In this document: piece after piece, positions 44,384 through 54,637 of the stretch
Position numbering within the stretch: the first letter of the stretch is position 1
How the letters are laid out: each line of letters opens with the position of its first letter
DNA from: Flagellimonas okinawensis
GTDB taxonomy: Bacteria; Bacteroidota; Bacteroidia; Flavobacteriales; Flavobacteriaceae
Direction: 5' to 3'
DNA length: 64,000 nt
Assembly (NCBI RefSeq): GCF_029194005.1
Contig: NZ_JARFVA010000001.1
Coordinates: 868,001-932,000, forward strand
Translations under genes and position numbers: made by a program
The notes under the pieces: model-generated
Seen by the model: the letters and a program-made list of their open reading frames with translations, nothing else
The model's database searches: none
What the model was told of the DNA's origin: nothing

Positions 44384-44461
44384 TTATTTATTCTAAATAA
44401 GCATTGTTTTATTCAGTTTGAACCGTACATTTGCCCCAAAATTGTAATTTATTTAAAATAA
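44384..44461 (+). promoter_or_regulatory. Palindrome-flanked promoter of the TonB receptor gene
   Basis: TTG (44404-44406), 19 bases, TACATTTG (44426-44433) is a full consensus promoter. Just upstream lies TTATTTA-TTC-TAAATAA (44384-44400), a perfect inverted repeat. Just past the expected start point lies TTATTT-A-AAATAA (44449-44461). Two related AT-rich palindromes around a promoter suggest repression by a metal-responsive regulator (Fur- or DtxR-like); the regulator is inferred. Confidence 0.6.
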
Positions 44462-44476
44462 GTCTTAATTAATACA

Positions 44477-46699
44477 ATGTACCGATCATCATTAATCATC
44501 GCATTTTTTAGTTTTCTATTCCTTTCGGGCCAACAAAAGCAAAATCCTACCGATTCAACGCTTATTGAGTTGAATGAAGTCGTTTTATCTGCCAAAGTAA
44601 TCTTTGGAAGCAAATTTGTAGCAAAAAACAGAACAGGCTCTTCTTATTACCTCTCACCTGAAGAAATCAAAAAATTCAGCTATACAGATATCAATCGCAC
44701 CTTACGCTCCGTACCCGGTGTAAACATATACGAAGAAGATGGATTTGGCCTTAGACCAAACATCAGCTTACGGGGAACTTCTCCGGAAAGAAGCTCCAAA
44801 ATCACTTTAATGGAAGATGGGGTTCTCATTGCCCCTGCTCCCTACAGCGCCCCTTCGGCATACTATTTCCCCACCATTGCCAGAATGCAGGCTGTTGAAA
44901 TTTTAAAGGGTTCCAGTCAGGTTCAATTTGGACCCTATACGACCGGGGGAGCCATAAACATGATTTCCACCGAAATCCCCGATAACTTTGGAATCTTTTT
45001 AAACAGTAGTTATGGTAGTTTCCAAAGTGGCCGTATCCATACGCAGCTAGGAGATTGCTACAAGAACTTTGGGTATTCCGTAGAATATCTTAATTACAAT
45101 TCCAATGGATTCAAAAACCTGGAAAACGGGGACAATACAGGTTTTGACAAGAATGACCTTGTTGCCAAATTCAAGGTCAATACGAACCCTGAGGCAAAGC
45201 TAGGACAAGAGTTTGAAGTGAAAGTTCAGTACTCGGATGAAACATCCAACGAAACCTACTTGGGATTGACCCAGGAAGATTTTGATGCCGACCCCTTTCG
45301 TCGATACGCAGGATCCCAAAATGATCAAATGAATGCCGAGCATTTCCAACTTATGGGAACCCATGCTTTAAAGTTCAGTGATCAGTTCAGGATCACCACC
45401 ATAGGCTATTACAACGATTTTAGCCGTAATTGGTACAAGGTGGATTATGTTACCATCGATGGGGAACGCCAAGGTATTGGTAATATTTTTGGTAATCCTA
45501 ACGAGTATGCGTCTTACCTGAATCTAGTAAAAGGCGCTACCAATAGTGGAGCAAATGATTTTCTAAATGCCAGAAACAACAATAGGGACTATTTATCCAC
45601 TGGGGTACAGACAAAATTAGATTACCATTGGAGCGGAGAAAACACTTACCATGATTTAGAAATTGGACTGCGATACCACTATGATGAGGAAGATCGCTTT
45701 CAATGGATGGATGATTACGCCATGGTGAACGGAAACATGCGGTTGATCAATGCAGGGGTTCCTGGTACAAACGCCAACAGGGTGAGCAGCGCTAAAGCTT
45801 TTGCTTCCTATGCAATGTATAAATTGAAAATCAACAATTTAACCTTGACTCCAGGTTTGCGGTACGAGAATATACGCTTGGAAAGACTGAACTATGGCAC
45901 CAACGACATAGAGCGTACCGGTTCCGAACTTTCTGAAAGACAAAATAAGGTGGACGTATTTATCCCAGGAATTGGGTTCAACTATAATTTTAATGACCTG
46001 TCCATTTTTGGAGGGGTACACAAGGGATTTTCACCTCCTAGCAACCAACCCGGCGAAGACCCAGAGGAAAGTGTGAACTACGAGCTGGGAAGTCGTTTTT
46101 CTTTCGCCGGCATTTCTGGTGAGCTTGTTGGTTTTTACAACGATTACAGCAACCTTTTGGGCAGTGATCTTGCAGCGACGGGCGGAACTGGTTCTTTGGA
46201 CCAATTCAATGCAGGTGAAGTGCGCGTACAAGGAATCGAGTTGCTACTTAACTACAACTTTTTGGAGAACAATGAAAGTCTTCAATTGCCCTTTACTTTT
46301 GGGTACACTTTAACCGATACGGAGTTCTTGAACAGCTTCGGCAGTGAAAACGACATTTGGGGAGAGGTTTCCGCCGGAGATGAAATGCCATATATTTCCA
46401 AGCATCAATTCAATGCTGCGCTATCACTTGAGCACCAAAGTTTTGAAATAAATCTTAGCGGAAGATACAATGGCGCTTTTAGAACAATGGCTGGAAATGG
46501 GCCAATACCCGCCGACGAAAAAGTAAGTTCCAACTTTATATTGGACCTTGGTGGAAAGTACAGGTTCAACGACCATTTGGCCGTAACTGCCAATGCCATT
46601 AATTTGTTGGACGAAGCATATGCTGTTGCCAGAGTACCGGCAGGTTTAAGACCCGGTCATCCATTTGGTATTTATGCAGGGATCGAACTTAGATATTAA
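44477..46699 (+). CDS. TonB-dependent outer-membrane receptor (FecA-like)
   Basis: 740 residues. A signal peptide (about 1-19) precedes a short linker and the plug domain: LRSVPGVNIYEEDGFGLRPN, ISLRGTSPERSSKITLMEDG and AVEILKGSSQVQFGPYTTGG. The rest is the 22-strand barrel, ending in a typical aromatic terminus (FGIYAGIELRY). No carboxypeptidase-like N-domain is present. The plug pattern is that of ferric citrate or siderophore receptors. The promoter carries two palindromes, consistent with iron control. No TonB or ABC import genes are near. Confidence 0.93.
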   Translation: MYRSSLIIAFFSFLFLSGQQKQNPTDSTLIELNEVVLSAKVIFGSKFVAKNRTGSSYYLSPEEIKKFSYTDINRTLRSVPGVNIYEEDGFGLRPNISLRGTSPERSSKITLMEDGVLIAPAPYSAPSAYYFPTIARMQAVEILKGSSQVQFGPYTTGGAINMISTEIPDNFGIFLNSSYGSFQSGRIHTQLGDCYKNFGYSVEYLNYNSNGFKNLENGDNTGFDKNDLVAKFKVNTNPEAKLGQEFEVKVQYSDETSNETYLGLTQEDFDADPFRRYAGSQNDQMNAEHFQLMGTHALKFSDQFRITTIGYYNDFSRNWYKVDYVTIDGERQGIGNIFGNPNEYASYLNLVKGATNSGANDFLNARNNNRDYLSTGVQTKLDYHWSGENTYHDLEIGLRYHYDEEDRFQWMDDYAMVNGNMRLINAGVPGTNANRVSSAKAFASYAMYKLKINNLTLTPGLRYENIRLERLNYGTNDIERTGSELSERQNKVDVFIPGIGFNYNFNDLSIFGGVHKGFSPPSNQPGEDPEESVNYELGSRFSFAGISGELVGFYNDYSNLLGSDLAATGGTGSLDQFNAGEVRVQGIELLLNYNFLENNESLQLPFTFGYTLTDTEFLNSFGSENDIWGEVSAGDEMPYISKHQFNAALSLEHQSFEINLSGRYNGAFRTMAGNGPIPADEKVSSNFILDLGGKYRFNDHLAVTANAINLLDEAYAVARVPAGLRPGHPFGIYAGIELRY

Positions 46700-46725
46700 T
46701 ATCGCGCCCTCAATTAATACAAATC

Positions 46726-46755
46726 AAAGGCACTCTATACCGGGGTGCCTTTTTT
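46726..46755 (+). terminator. Terminator of the TonB receptor gene
   Basis: AAAGGCAC (46726-46733) pairs with GTGCCTTT (46745-46752), then T. A bidirectional function with the convergent operon is likely. Confidence 0.75.
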
Positions 46756-47617
46756 AATGATACACCGAAAACAGCTCGGTGGCTTTATTGAAAGCCGCCT
46801 CAAAAACCATCCAGTTGACACCGCTATCAACTTTTTCTGTAGTAAAATAGGAAAGCATTCTTTCGGTAGGCATATTGCCGGTAAGCTCATCCTTGGCCAT
46901 AGGACAACCTCCAAACCCTTGAACGGCACCATCAAAACGGCGACAACCTGCTTTGTAGGCTGCATCAACTTTTTCGTGCCACTTTGTTGGAGTGGTATGT
47001 AGATGGGCACCAAATTCAATTTCAGGATATTTGGGAATTAGATTGGAAAACAGATAATCGATTACCTCCGGAGTGGAACTCCCAATAGTATCGGATAAGG
47101 AGAGAATCCTTGTGCCCATGGCTGCCAGCTTTTCGGTCCACTCTCCCACTATTTCCACATTCCAAGGATCCCCATACGGATTCCCGAACCCCATGGAAAT
47201 ATAGGTCACCACTTCCTTACCGTTGGCATCGGCCAGTTCCAAGATTCCTTTTAAGGTTTCTACCGATTGGTCGATTGTTTTGTGCGTGTTCCGCATCTGA
47301 AAGTTTTCCGAAATAGAAAAAGGAAAGCCCAAATAATCAATTACTCCGTGCTTGCATGCATCCTGTGCCCCTCTAACATTGGCTACAATGGCCAAGAGCT
47401 TGCTTTGGGTACGGGAAAGGTCCAATCGGGCCAAAACTTCGGCAGTATCTTGCATCTGGGGTATGGCTTTGGGCGACACAAAACTTCCAAAATCAATCGT
47501 GTCAAAACCGCATCCCAGCAAAGATTGGATATACTTCACCTTTTCATCCGTAGGAATAAACGTTTTTATTCCCTGCATGGCGTCCCGAGGACATTCTATA
47601 AGTTTTACTTTTGACAT
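46754..47617 (-). CDS. Hydroxymethylglutaryl-CoA lyase family protein
   Basis: 287 residues from ATG 47617. The TIM barrel start is KLIECPRDAMQGIKTFIPTD (usually PRDGLQ; the A-M variant is seen in Bacteroidota as I recall). The metal histidines lie in FGAHLHTTPTKWHEKV and the loop cysteine in GGCPMAKDELTGNMPTE. Splits HMG-CoA to acetyl-CoA and acetoacetate in leucine breakdown. It is the third gene behind pyrD and lysE; their functions look unrelated. Confidence 0.93.
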   Translation of the reverse strand: MSKVKLIECPRDAMQGIKTFIPTDEKVKYIQSLLGCGFDTIDFGSFVSPKAIPQMQDTAEVLARLDLSRTQSKLLAIVANVRGAQDACKHGVIDYLGFPFSISENFQMRNTHKTIDQSVETLKGILELADANGKEVVTYISMGFGNPYGDPWNVEIVGEWTEKLAAMGTRILSLSDTIGSSTPEVIDYLFSNLIPKYPEIEFGAHLHTTPTKWHEKVDAAYKAGCRRFDGAVQGFGGCPMAKDELTGNMPTERMLSYFTTEKVDSGVNWMVFEAAFNKATELFSVYH

Positions 47618-47638
47618 AGGCTTCCGTAAAAATAGCAC

Positions 47639-48295
47639 TTATTTATCCGACAGAAATAGATAAAGTGCAATCCCTACAAAAACAATAATCTGCACCCATT
47701 TCAAATACACTCCTGCATTTTTATGACTTGTAAGATACTTGGAGATTGTTCCTGCGAGCACTGCAATGGAACCAAAAACAAGTAGGGCCGAAAGCATAAA
47801 AAGCAATCCCAGAACGTAGAATTGAATTACAGTATTGAGCTCATCACTGAACAAGAAACCGGGAAAAAAAGCTAAAAAGAAGATAGTAACCTTAGGATTG
47901 AGCACATTCATGGTAAAGCCCGTCCAAAAAAGTTTTCTCGGTGACTTAACAGATTTGCTCTCTTGGTTTAGCAGGATGGAGGCATCACTTCGGTATACCT
48001 TGTAGGCCAAATACAACAAATACAATGCTCCAAATAGTTTGATGGCAAAAAAAAGGGTGTCGCTACGTTTGATTATTTCCGAAACACCGAATGCCAGCAA
48101 AGTTGTGTGCACCAAACACCCTGAGACCAATCCAAAAACCGTGGCCAATCCGGCCTTGGTACCATTACTGATACTTTGTGTGAGCACAAAAATATTGTCT
48201 GGACCCGGTGAAATGGCCAGGGCCAAGGAAGACACCAAAAAACCTATCAATATGGGATAATTGATGGTTTCCAGAAATAAAAACATGCTGTACAT
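47639..48295 (-). CDS. LysE/RhtB-type amino acid exporter
   Basis: 218 residues with about six helices. The family block LALAISPGPDNIFVLTQSISNG and AGLATVFGLVSGCLVHTTLL are clear. Exports amino acids or related compounds across the inner membrane. Start at 48295 or at 48286 (MFLFLETINY); both are possible. Six bases separate it from the pyrD stop. Confidence 0.93.
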   Translation of the reverse strand: MYSMFLFLETINYPILIGFLVSSLALAISPGPDNIFVLTQSISNGTKAGLATVFGLVSGCLVHTTLLAFGVSEIIKRSDTLFFAIKLFGALYLLYLAYKVYRSDASILLNQESKSVKSPRKLFWTGFTMNVLNPKVTIFFLAFFPGFLFSDELNTVIQFYVLGLLFMLSALLVFGSIAVLAGTISKYLTSHKNAGVYLKWVQIIVFVGIALYLFLSDK

Positions 48296-48301
48296 ATAAT
48301 C

Positions 48302-49342
48302 TTAGCCCATTTCCTGTAAAATGGCCTTGTTGATTTTCTTTATAAGCGCCGGACCTTCGTATATAAATCCTGTGTAAAGTTGTACCAAATCTGCTCCAGC
48401 TTCCAGTTTTTCCAGTGCATCCTCTGCAGAATGGATACCCCCCACTCCAATAATTGGAAAAGCCTTTTTGCTATTGTCTGCCAAAAACCGAATCACTTCG
48501 GTACTCCTATTGGTCAATGGCTTCCCACTAAGTCCTCCTTTTTCTTCGGATAGGATCAAATGAGATTTCAACCCCTTTCTTTCTATGGTCGTATTGGTGG
48601 CGATTACACCATCAATTTTTGTGTCGGCAACAATCTCGATGATATCCAATAATTGATCCTCGGTCAAATCCGGGGCTATCTTCAATAAAATTGGTTTCTC
48701 CTTAACCTTGGAGGTCTTGGCCAATTTTGCATTCTGACTTTTGAGTTTTTTCAACAATTTGGTCAAAGGCTCCTTATCCTGAAGCTCCCTGAGTCCCGGT
48801 GTGTTCGGGGAACTCACATTGACCACAAAATAATCCACATAATCAAAAAGGGCTTCAAAACAGATCAGGTAATCCTTGATGGCCTCGTTGTTTGGCGTCA
48901 CCTTGTTCTTGCCAATGTTTCCGCCGATTATTACCCTATGTTTCTTTTTTAGCTGCTCAACAGCCTCAAAAACCCCCTTATTGTTAAAACCCATTCGGTT
49001 AATGACAGCCTTATCCTCTTTTAACCGGAAAAGTCTTTTTTTGGGGTTCCCTGGTTGTGGTTTTGGGGTAACCGTGCCAATTTCCACAAAACCGAAACCA
49101 AAATCGGAGAACTCATTGTAAAGTTTGGCATCTTTATCAAACCCAGCGGCAAGTCCGACTGGGTTTTTGAACTTTACACCAAATACCTCACGCTCCAGCC
49201 TAGGGTCGTTTACTACGAATACCTTACGGAACAGACCGCCAAAACCCAATCTTGAAAAAAACTTAATGGCCAAAAAAGAAAAGTGGTGCACGGCTTCTGG
49301 ATCAAACAGAAAAAGTACCGGGCGGATAAGTATTTTATACAT
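48302..49342 (-). CDS. pyrD: Dihydroorotate dehydrogenase (quinone)
   Basis: 346 residues of class 2 type. The N-terminal membrane-associated helix ([20 protein letters not shown]) is present. The FMN and orotate sites are [32 protein letters not shown] (catalytic Ser) and [20 protein letters not shown]. Oxidises dihydroorotate and feeds electrons to quinone. First gene of a three-gene unit; a -10 element lies upstream. Confidence 0.97.
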   Translation of the reverse strand: MYKILIRPVLFLFDPEAVHHFSFLAIKFFSRLGFGGLFRKVFVVNDPRLEREVFGVKFKNPVGLAAGFDKDAKLYNEFSDFGFGFVEIGTVTPKPQPGNPKKRLFRLKEDKAVINRMGFNNKGVFEAVEQLKKKHRVIIGGNIGKNKVTPNNEAIKDYLICFEALFDYVDYFVVNVSSPNTPGLRELQDKEPLTKLLKKLKSQNAKLAKTSKVKEKPILLKIAPDLTEDQLLDIIEIVADTKIDGVIATNTTIERKGLKSHLILSEEKGGLSGKPLTNRSTEVIRFLADNSKKAFPIIGVGGIHSAEDALEKLEAGADLVQLYTGFIYEGPALIKKINKAILQEMG

Positions 49343-49358
49343 TCAAATGGATTTTGGA

Positions 49359-49366
49359 CAAAAATA
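49359..49366 (-). promoter_or_regulatory. Candidate -10 element of pyrD
   Basis: CAAAAATA on the plus strand reads TATTTTTG on the minus strand, 16 bases before the ATG. Confidence 0.45.
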
Positions 49367-49397
49367 AAAACTCTTAAAACAGTTCTTTACAAAACAA

Positions 49398-49817
49398 TCA
49401 ATTTTCGTCAACAGACCTATTAATGTGGATAGGACGCAAGGTCAACTGTCGGCATAACTTTAAATAACGATCATACTGCACATCGTTGAAGCTATTCAAC
49501 AATCGCTGATCTATCATTCTAACATTTTGCTTCATACTATCCATAATGGTCGCATACTCCTTGGATACCTTGAGCAACACTTCCGGTGAGCTCTCCTCGT
49601 TCTTTTTCATCAAGAATTTGGCCTTATCCTTAAGGATATCGTTACGGACCTTCAACTCTGCGCTCCAGTTTTTAAGGTTTACCCGCTGTTCCTCACTCAG
49701 TTCAAAAACTTTGGTAATGGTCTCATTGTCTCTCCCTCCTACACCCAAAATGCAATCCATTTGGGAATACCCGAAAAAGCATGAAATAAAAAAAAGTGAA
49801 AATGTTAAGGCTTTCAA
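49398..49817 (-). CDS. Small exported helical protein, unknown
   Basis: 139 residues. A signal peptide (MKALTFSLFFISCFFGYSQ) is followed by a mostly helical, charged domain (FELSEEQRVNLKNWSAELKV). It looks somewhat like Spy/CpxP-type periplasmic helix bundles (a helix, then LTxxQ-like turns), but I could not confirm the LTxxQ motif. The two cysteines in the mature part are not a CxxC pair. Periplasmic; function unknown. Confidence 0.72.
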   Translation of the reverse strand: MKALTFSLFFISCFFGYSQMDCILGVGGRDNETITKVFELSEEQRVNLKNWSAELKVRNDILKDKAKFLMKKNEESSPEVLLKVSKEYATIMDSMKQNVRMIDQRLLNSFNDVQYDRYLKLCRQLTLRPIHINRSVDEN

Positions 49818-49894
49818 TTTAAGATTGATGTTTATGGTGCCCGAAAGATACTTATTAATGCTTTTGATTTATAAAATAACGTGGGAATAAGCAT

Positions 49895-49902
49895 TATTTT
49901 TG
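49895..49902 (+). promoter_or_regulatory. Candidate -10 element of pepT
   Basis: TATTTTTG, 14 bases before ATG 49917, within the longer possible frame from 49881; it supports the later start with a very short leader. Confidence 0.45.
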
Positions 49903-49916
49903 GTAAAAAGACCCAC

Positions 49917-51146
49917 ATGGAAAAATTACTGCCCCGATTTTTGGAATATGTCACCACCGATACTCAAAGTGATCCGTACTCCAAGACTACACCAAGTACA
50001 GAAAAGCAATGGGACCTTGCCAAAAAGTTGGTAATGGAATTGCATCAGATTGGCATGCAGGAGGTATCCATAGATGAGAATGCATACATTATGGCCACTT
50101 TGCCCAGTAATATGGACAAAGAGGTCCCTACCATAGGCTTTGTTTCCCATTTTGATACTTCCCCTGATTTCTCTGGAAGAAATGTAAAGCCTCAAATTAT
50201 TGAAAATTATGATGGCAAGGACATTGTTCTGAACAAATTGAAGAACATTGTACTCTCCCCCGATTACTTTGAAGATTTAAAGGAATATGAAGGTCAGACC
50301 CTGATTACTACCGATGGGACAACTTTGCTCGGCGCAGATGACAAGGCGGGCATTGCAGAAATCATCACGGCCATGGAGTACCTTATCAATCACCCAGAAA
50401 TAAAACATGGGAAAATTAGGATAGCATTTACACCGGATGAAGAAATTGGTCGAGGCGCCCATAAATTCGATGTGCAAAAATTCGGTGCTGAGTGGGCCTA
50501 CACTATGGATGGCAGTCAAGTAGGTGAATTGGAATATGAAAACTTTAATGCGGCAAAAGCAAACATTACCATAACCGGAAAAAGTGTGCATCCCGGATAC
50601 GCCAAAAACAAGATGGTAAACGCCATTGGTATTGCCAACGATTTTTTAACGCATTTACCACCAAGTGAAGTTCCCGAACACACATCGGGAAGGGAAGGTT
50701 TTTTTCATGTGCACAAGATCAAGGGAGAAATTGAGAGGGCCGAGATAGACCTTATCATACGGGACCATGATGCGGTACATTTTCAGGCCAGAAAAGATCT
50801 ACTGCACGATATCAAGAAAAAACTCAATAAAAAACATGGAGAGTTTGTCGATCTGACCATTGAGGACCAATATAAAAACATGCGAGAAAAGGTAGAACCC
50901 ATGTACCATATTGTGGAAATCGCCGAAGAAGCCATGAAATCCCTTCAAATCGAGCCCATAATTAAACCTATTAGAGGGGGTACGGATGGGTCACAGTTAA
51001 GTTTTATGGGACTGCCCTGCCCCAATATTTTTGCTGGCGGACACAATTTTCATGGCAAATACGAGTATGTTCCCGTGGAAAGTATGGAGAAGGCCGTTAT
51101 GGTTATTGTAAAAATCTGTGAATTAACTGCCAGTCAAATAAAATAG
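49917..51146 (+). CDS. pepT: Peptidase T (tripeptide aminopeptidase)
   Basis: A zinc aminopeptidase of the M20 family, releasing N-terminal residues from tripeptides. 409 residues from ATG 49917. Metal and catalytic blocks are [46 protein letters not shown] and the C-terminal [21 protein letters not shown]. All are intact. The next gene begins with TTG two bases after the stop. Confidence 0.97.
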   Translation: MEKLLPRFLEYVTTDTQSDPYSKTTPSTEKQWDLAKKLVMELHQIGMQEVSIDENAYIMATLPSNMDKEVPTIGFVSHFDTSPDFSGRNVKPQIIENYDGKDIVLNKLKNIVLSPDYFEDLKEYEGQTLITTDGTTLLGADDKAGIAEIITAMEYLINHPEIKHGKIRIAFTPDEEIGRGAHKFDVQKFGAEWAYTMDGSQVGELEYENFNAAKANITITGKSVHPGYAKNKMVNAIGIANDFLTHLPPSEVPEHTSGREGFFHVHKIKGEIERAEIDLIIRDHDAVHFQARKDLLHDIKKKLNKKHGEFVDLTIEDQYKNMREKVEPMYHIVEIAEEAMKSLQIEPIIKPIRGGTDGSQLSFMGLPCPNIFAGGHNFHGKYEYVPVESMEKAVMVIVKICELTASQIK

Positions 51147-51148
51147 CA

Positions 51149-51739
51149 TTGGACAAGACCAAACAGCTCGAAACCTATTACAATCAGGATCACCCCTTTA
51201 GGGGTGGTATTGCCCAATTACGCCGGCTAGCGCTAAAAACGGGAGCCGAGGAAACCTTTAAATGGAGTATTCCCGTATACACGGTTAATGGCAAAAATGT
51301 TTTCGGGATATGTAAGTTCAAAACTCATTTTGGGATTTGGTTTTTTAATGGCGTGTTTTTAACAGATACTAAACAGGTGCTGGAAAATGCCCAGGAAGGC
51401 AAAACCAAAGGAATGCGACATTGGAAGTTTACTTCAGTAAATCAGGTGGACGATTTGGCCGTTTTGGACTACATGAACGAGGCCATCGAGAATCAGACAA
51501 AAGGGTTGGAAATCCGGCCGGAGAAATCCAAAAAGTTGACCATTCCCGATTTGCTACATCATGAATTGGAAAAAAATCCAGATGTAAAGACCAATTTTAA
51601 AAAGCTATCCCCCTACAAACAAAAAGAGTTCTGCGAATATATTGCCGAGGCCAAACAAGAGAAGACCAAACTGCGCAGGCTGGAAAAAATTCTGCCAATG
51701 ATAAAAAATGGAGTTGGTTTGAACGATGGGTATCGGTAA
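51149..51739 (+). CDS. DUF1801 / YdeI-OmpD-associated family protein
   Basis: 196 residues. The N-terminal DUF1801 fold is seen in GAEETFKWSIPVYTVNGKNV and FGIWFFNGVFL. The C-terminal YdeI helices (DLLHHELEKNPDVKTNFKKL and YKQKEFCEYIAEAKQEKT) follow. In other bacteria YdeI-like proteins are linked with resistance to cationic peptides; function here is open. The start is TTG at 51149, directly behind pepT. Confidence 0.88.
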   Translation: MDKTKQLETYYNQDHPFRGGIAQLRRLALKTGAEETFKWSIPVYTVNGKNVFGICKFKTHFGIWFFNGVFLTDTKQVLENAQEGKTKGMRHWKFTSVNQVDDLAVLDYMNEAIENQTKGLEIRPEKSKKLTIPDLLHHELEKNPDVKTNFKKLSPYKQKEFCEYIAEAKQEKTKLRRLEKILPMIKNGVGLNDGYR

Positions 51740-51884
51740 CACTGGAAGTCCACAATTATGCCGCTATCTAAATATTATATGCTCTGAGGCTTTTCTGAAT
51801 ATGAAAAGACCATTGTTTTAAACAGTGCCAAAAGTTATTTCGTTTTCTCTTCCTACTTTTAACTAGATTTTAAACTAGTAAAAG

Positions 51885-53186
51885 ATGCACAAAAACATTT
51901 TAATCTTCATCCTGATTGTTCTAATATCACAAGCCAAAGGAATAGGGCAAGAAGGGATTAAATATATAAAAGCAGGGACACTTTATGACAGTAAAAACAA
52001 CGTCCTTCTTAAAAATAAATTAATCCAGATCAAAGGAACAAGGATTGTCTCCATTGATGAAGTTGAATCTTTGCCGAAAGGTGCAGAAGTGTTGGACCTG
52101 TCAAATCACACTGTTCTTCCAGGATTGATAGACGCCCATACACACGTACTCTTTTCTCAAGATGCAAACAAAGATTTTGCGGAGCACAGTATAACATCAT
52201 TGACGATGGAACATGATGGACTACGGACGCTACGTGGAGCAAAAAGGGCAAAAAGTTATTTGTACAATGGAATCACATCGATAAAGGACCTAGGTAATTC
52301 CGGCCGTTTTCTTGATGTTGCTCTTAAAAATGCCATAAATGAAGGAACCACTGAAGGACCGAGAATTTTTGCTTCGGGGCCTATATTAGCTGCACAAGGA
52401 GGCCAAATTTATGATGTTCTGCCCGAACATCAGCAAATCATTAATTTGGAATATAGAATAATAAAAAGTCCTGAGGACGGTAAAAATGCCGTACGAGAAC
52501 ATGTCAACCAAAACGTTGACCTAATTAAGGTCTGTGCCGATAATATTCCCAATAAAACGTTTTTGAGTGTTGATGAAATGAAATCAATTGTACAAACTGC
52601 TCATGACCACAATTTAACCGTAACCGCACATTGCATTACAAACCAATCTGCTTGGAATGCAGTTGAAGCTGGCGTAGATGGAATAGAACATGGTTTTAAC
52701 TTGGCCGATAGCACGTTAACAAAAATGGCCGAGAAACAAATATATCTGGTTCCAACCGAAAACAGTAGATCATATATGGATGTATATACCAAACTTGCCG
52801 GATATCAACCGGACGAATTGGACTGGGTGGATGACTATATCGCAAGAATGAACGATCGACTCAAAAGAGCAATAAAAAAAGGGGTGCAAATAGTAGCCGG
52901 ATCTGATAATTATACAAATATCAATACATCCAGAGGGCAATCCTCAAAGGATATGTTTCGATATTATTTTGAAGCAGGCATGAAACCATTGGATATCTTA
53001 CAGGCAAGCACATACCTTTCAGCAAAGCAATTCAATAAAGAAAATCGAATTGGAGTAATTGCTCCTAAAGCCTATGCGGACATTATTGCGGTAGAAGGAG
53101 ATATAAACAAGGACTTTGTCAACACCATCGACAATGTAGTTTTTATTATGAAAGATGGCGCAGTTTATTTGGATGCAACCAAATAA
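51885..53186 (+). CDS. Exported amidohydrolase (imidazolonepropionase-like)
   Basis: 433 residues with a signal peptide (about 1-22). The metal-binding HxH is in LPGLIDAHTHVLFSQD; further ligands appear in VTAHCITNQSAWNAVEAGVD with IEHGF, and the Asp in VAGSDNYTN. This fits the periplasmic amidohydrolases often called Xaa-Pro dipeptidase-like. The substrate cannot be told. Monocistronic, converging with the oxidoreductase gene. Confidence 0.9.
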   Translation: MHKNILIFILIVLISQAKGIGQEGIKYIKAGTLYDSKNNVLLKNKLIQIKGTRIVSIDEVESLPKGAEVLDLSNHTVLPGLIDAHTHVLFSQDANKDFAEHSITSLTMEHDGLRTLRGAKRAKSYLYNGITSIKDLGNSGRFLDVALKNAINEGTTEGPRIFASGPILAAQGGQIYDVLPEHQQIINLEYRIIKSPEDGKNAVREHVNQNVDLIKVCADNIPNKTFLSVDEMKSIVQTAHDHNLTVTAHCITNQSAWNAVEAGVDGIEHGFNLADSTLTKMAEKQIYLVPTENSRSYMDVYTKLAGYQPDELDWVDDYIARMNDRLKRAIKKGVQIVAGSDNYTNINTSRGQSSKDMFRYYFEAGMKPLDILQASTYLSAKQFNKENRIGVIAPKAYADIIAVEGDINKDFVNTIDNVVFIMKDGAVYLDATK

Positions 53187-53203
53187 GATTCTATCACACT
53201 ATC

Positions 53204-54547
53204 CTACTTGGGAAACTCCCAACCATTGTGGTATTCGTTCATCAACAAAGCATCTGCTTTGGCATTGTTGAAATTTTTGTTTTCCGCATCCCAGAACAAA
53301 CGCTCCCCTGTTTTGAAGGCAATATTGCCCAAATGGCTTACTACAGCGGTATCATAACCTACTTTTATCGGAGCTTTGAGTATAGATCTGTCCCTTGTTT
53401 TAACGGCCTCCAAAAAATTCTTGGTATGCAGTCCCAAGCCTTGACCAATACCTTCCTGTAATGGAACAGCATCAATTTTAGGTCCCAGGTCCTGGCTCCA
53501 GTGCGGACGATCATGCTCTGGAATCACCTCCCAGCCACCACGGTCGAGCACCAAAGTTCCATTGTTACCGATAAACGCAATTCCATGATTACGGCCATAG
53601 TTGCCACCATCAATACCCGTGGCATGCTCCCATAGCAATGAAAAATCTCCAAAGTCGTATACAGTTTGCAATGTGTCAGGGGTTTCGGCCGCATCATCCG
53701 GATAAGCAAATTTTCCACCCATCGCCATGATGGATTTGGGAGTAGCGGCTTTCATTCCGTAGAGGGCATAGTCAATTAAATGTACGCCCCAATCTGTCAT
53801 TAAACCTCCGGCATAGTCCCAATACCATCTAAAATTAAAGTGGAACCTATTTTTATTGAAAGGGCGTTTTTGGGCCGGACCCAGCCACATATCATAATCA
53901 ACCCCTTTTGGAACCGGGCTGTTCGGTAATACGGGGATGGATTGCATCCAACCCTGATAGGCCCACGCCTTAACCAAACGTATCTGCCCTAATTTACCCG
54001 AGTGCACATAATTTATGGCATCTACAAAATGGGGCTCACTGCGTTGCCATTGGCCAATCTGCACCATTCTGTCACTCGCATTCACCTTGGCCAACATAGC
54101 ATCACTTTCTGCTATGCAGTTTGCAATGGGCTTTTCACAATACACATCTTTTCCGGCATCTATGGCATCGGTGAGTTGAAGACAATGCCAATGATCTGGC
54201 GTACCAATAATTACAATATCAATATCTTTATCTTCCAGCAGTTGTCTATAATCCTTGTACCATTTGGGTTTTTCAACACCGCCTTTTTCAAGCTCTGCTG
54301 TTTTCTCGCGCAGTACATTTTCATCAACATCGCATAGGGCGACCACATCCACCTCACTGTTCTGCAACATGGAACTTAAATTGGAGAAACCCATACCATT
54401 GCAACCAATAAGACCTACTTGTATTTTATCGTTGGGACTTATGTTTTTACGAACGGATGCCAATAATTCGGTCGGAAACACCATGGATGCACCCAATCCC
54501 GCAACACACAATCCACTACGTTTTACAAATTGTCTTCTTGATCCCAT
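53204..54547 (-). CDS. Tat-exported Gfo/Idh/MocA family oxidoreductase
   Basis: 447 residues. A twin-arginine leader (GSRRQFVKRSGLCVAGLGAS) shows export in folded form with its NAD(P) cofactor. The Rossmann start is VGLIGCNGMGFSNLSSML; the active lysine motif is CEKPIANCIAESD. The second domain has RWYWDYAGGLMTDWGVHLID. Such secreted members in Bacteroidota act on sugars or alcohols; the substrate is unknown. Monocistronic. Confidence 0.93.
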   Translation of the reverse strand: MGSRRQFVKRSGLCVAGLGASMVFPTELLASVRKNISPNDKIQVGLIGCNGMGFSNLSSMLQNSEVDVVALCDVDENVLREKTAELEKGGVEKPKWYKDYRQLLEDKDIDIVIIGTPDHWHCLQLTDAIDAGKDVYCEKPIANCIAESDAMLAKVNASDRMVQIGQWQRSEPHFVDAINYVHSGKLGQIRLVKAWAYQGWMQSIPVLPNSPVPKGVDYDMWLGPAQKRPFNKNRFHFNFRWYWDYAGGLMTDWGVHLIDYALYGMKAATPKSIMAMGGKFAYPDDAAETPDTLQTVYDFGDFSLLWEHATGIDGGNYGRNHGIAFIGNNGTLVLDRGGWEVIPEHDRPHWSQDLGPKIDAVPLQEGIGQGLGLHTKNFLEAVKTRDRSILKAPIKVGYDTAVVSHLGNIAFKTGERLFWDAENKNFNNAKADALLMNEYHNGWEFPK

Positions 54548-54573
54548 ATTTTTTCAAATTTGGAATAAGATAC

Positions 54574-54614
54574 AAAAAAACGTCCCTTGAAAAATCTATC
54601 TTCAAGGGACGTTT
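54574..54614 (-). terminator. Terminator of the nusB-DUF1573-yajC unit
   Basis: Fourteen-base arms AAACGTCCCTTGAA (54578-54591) and TTCAAGGGACGTTT (54601-54614); seven T follow on the minus strand. Confidence 0.85.
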
Positions 54615-54637
54615 AGAATTTTGGAATGTTGTTTCGC

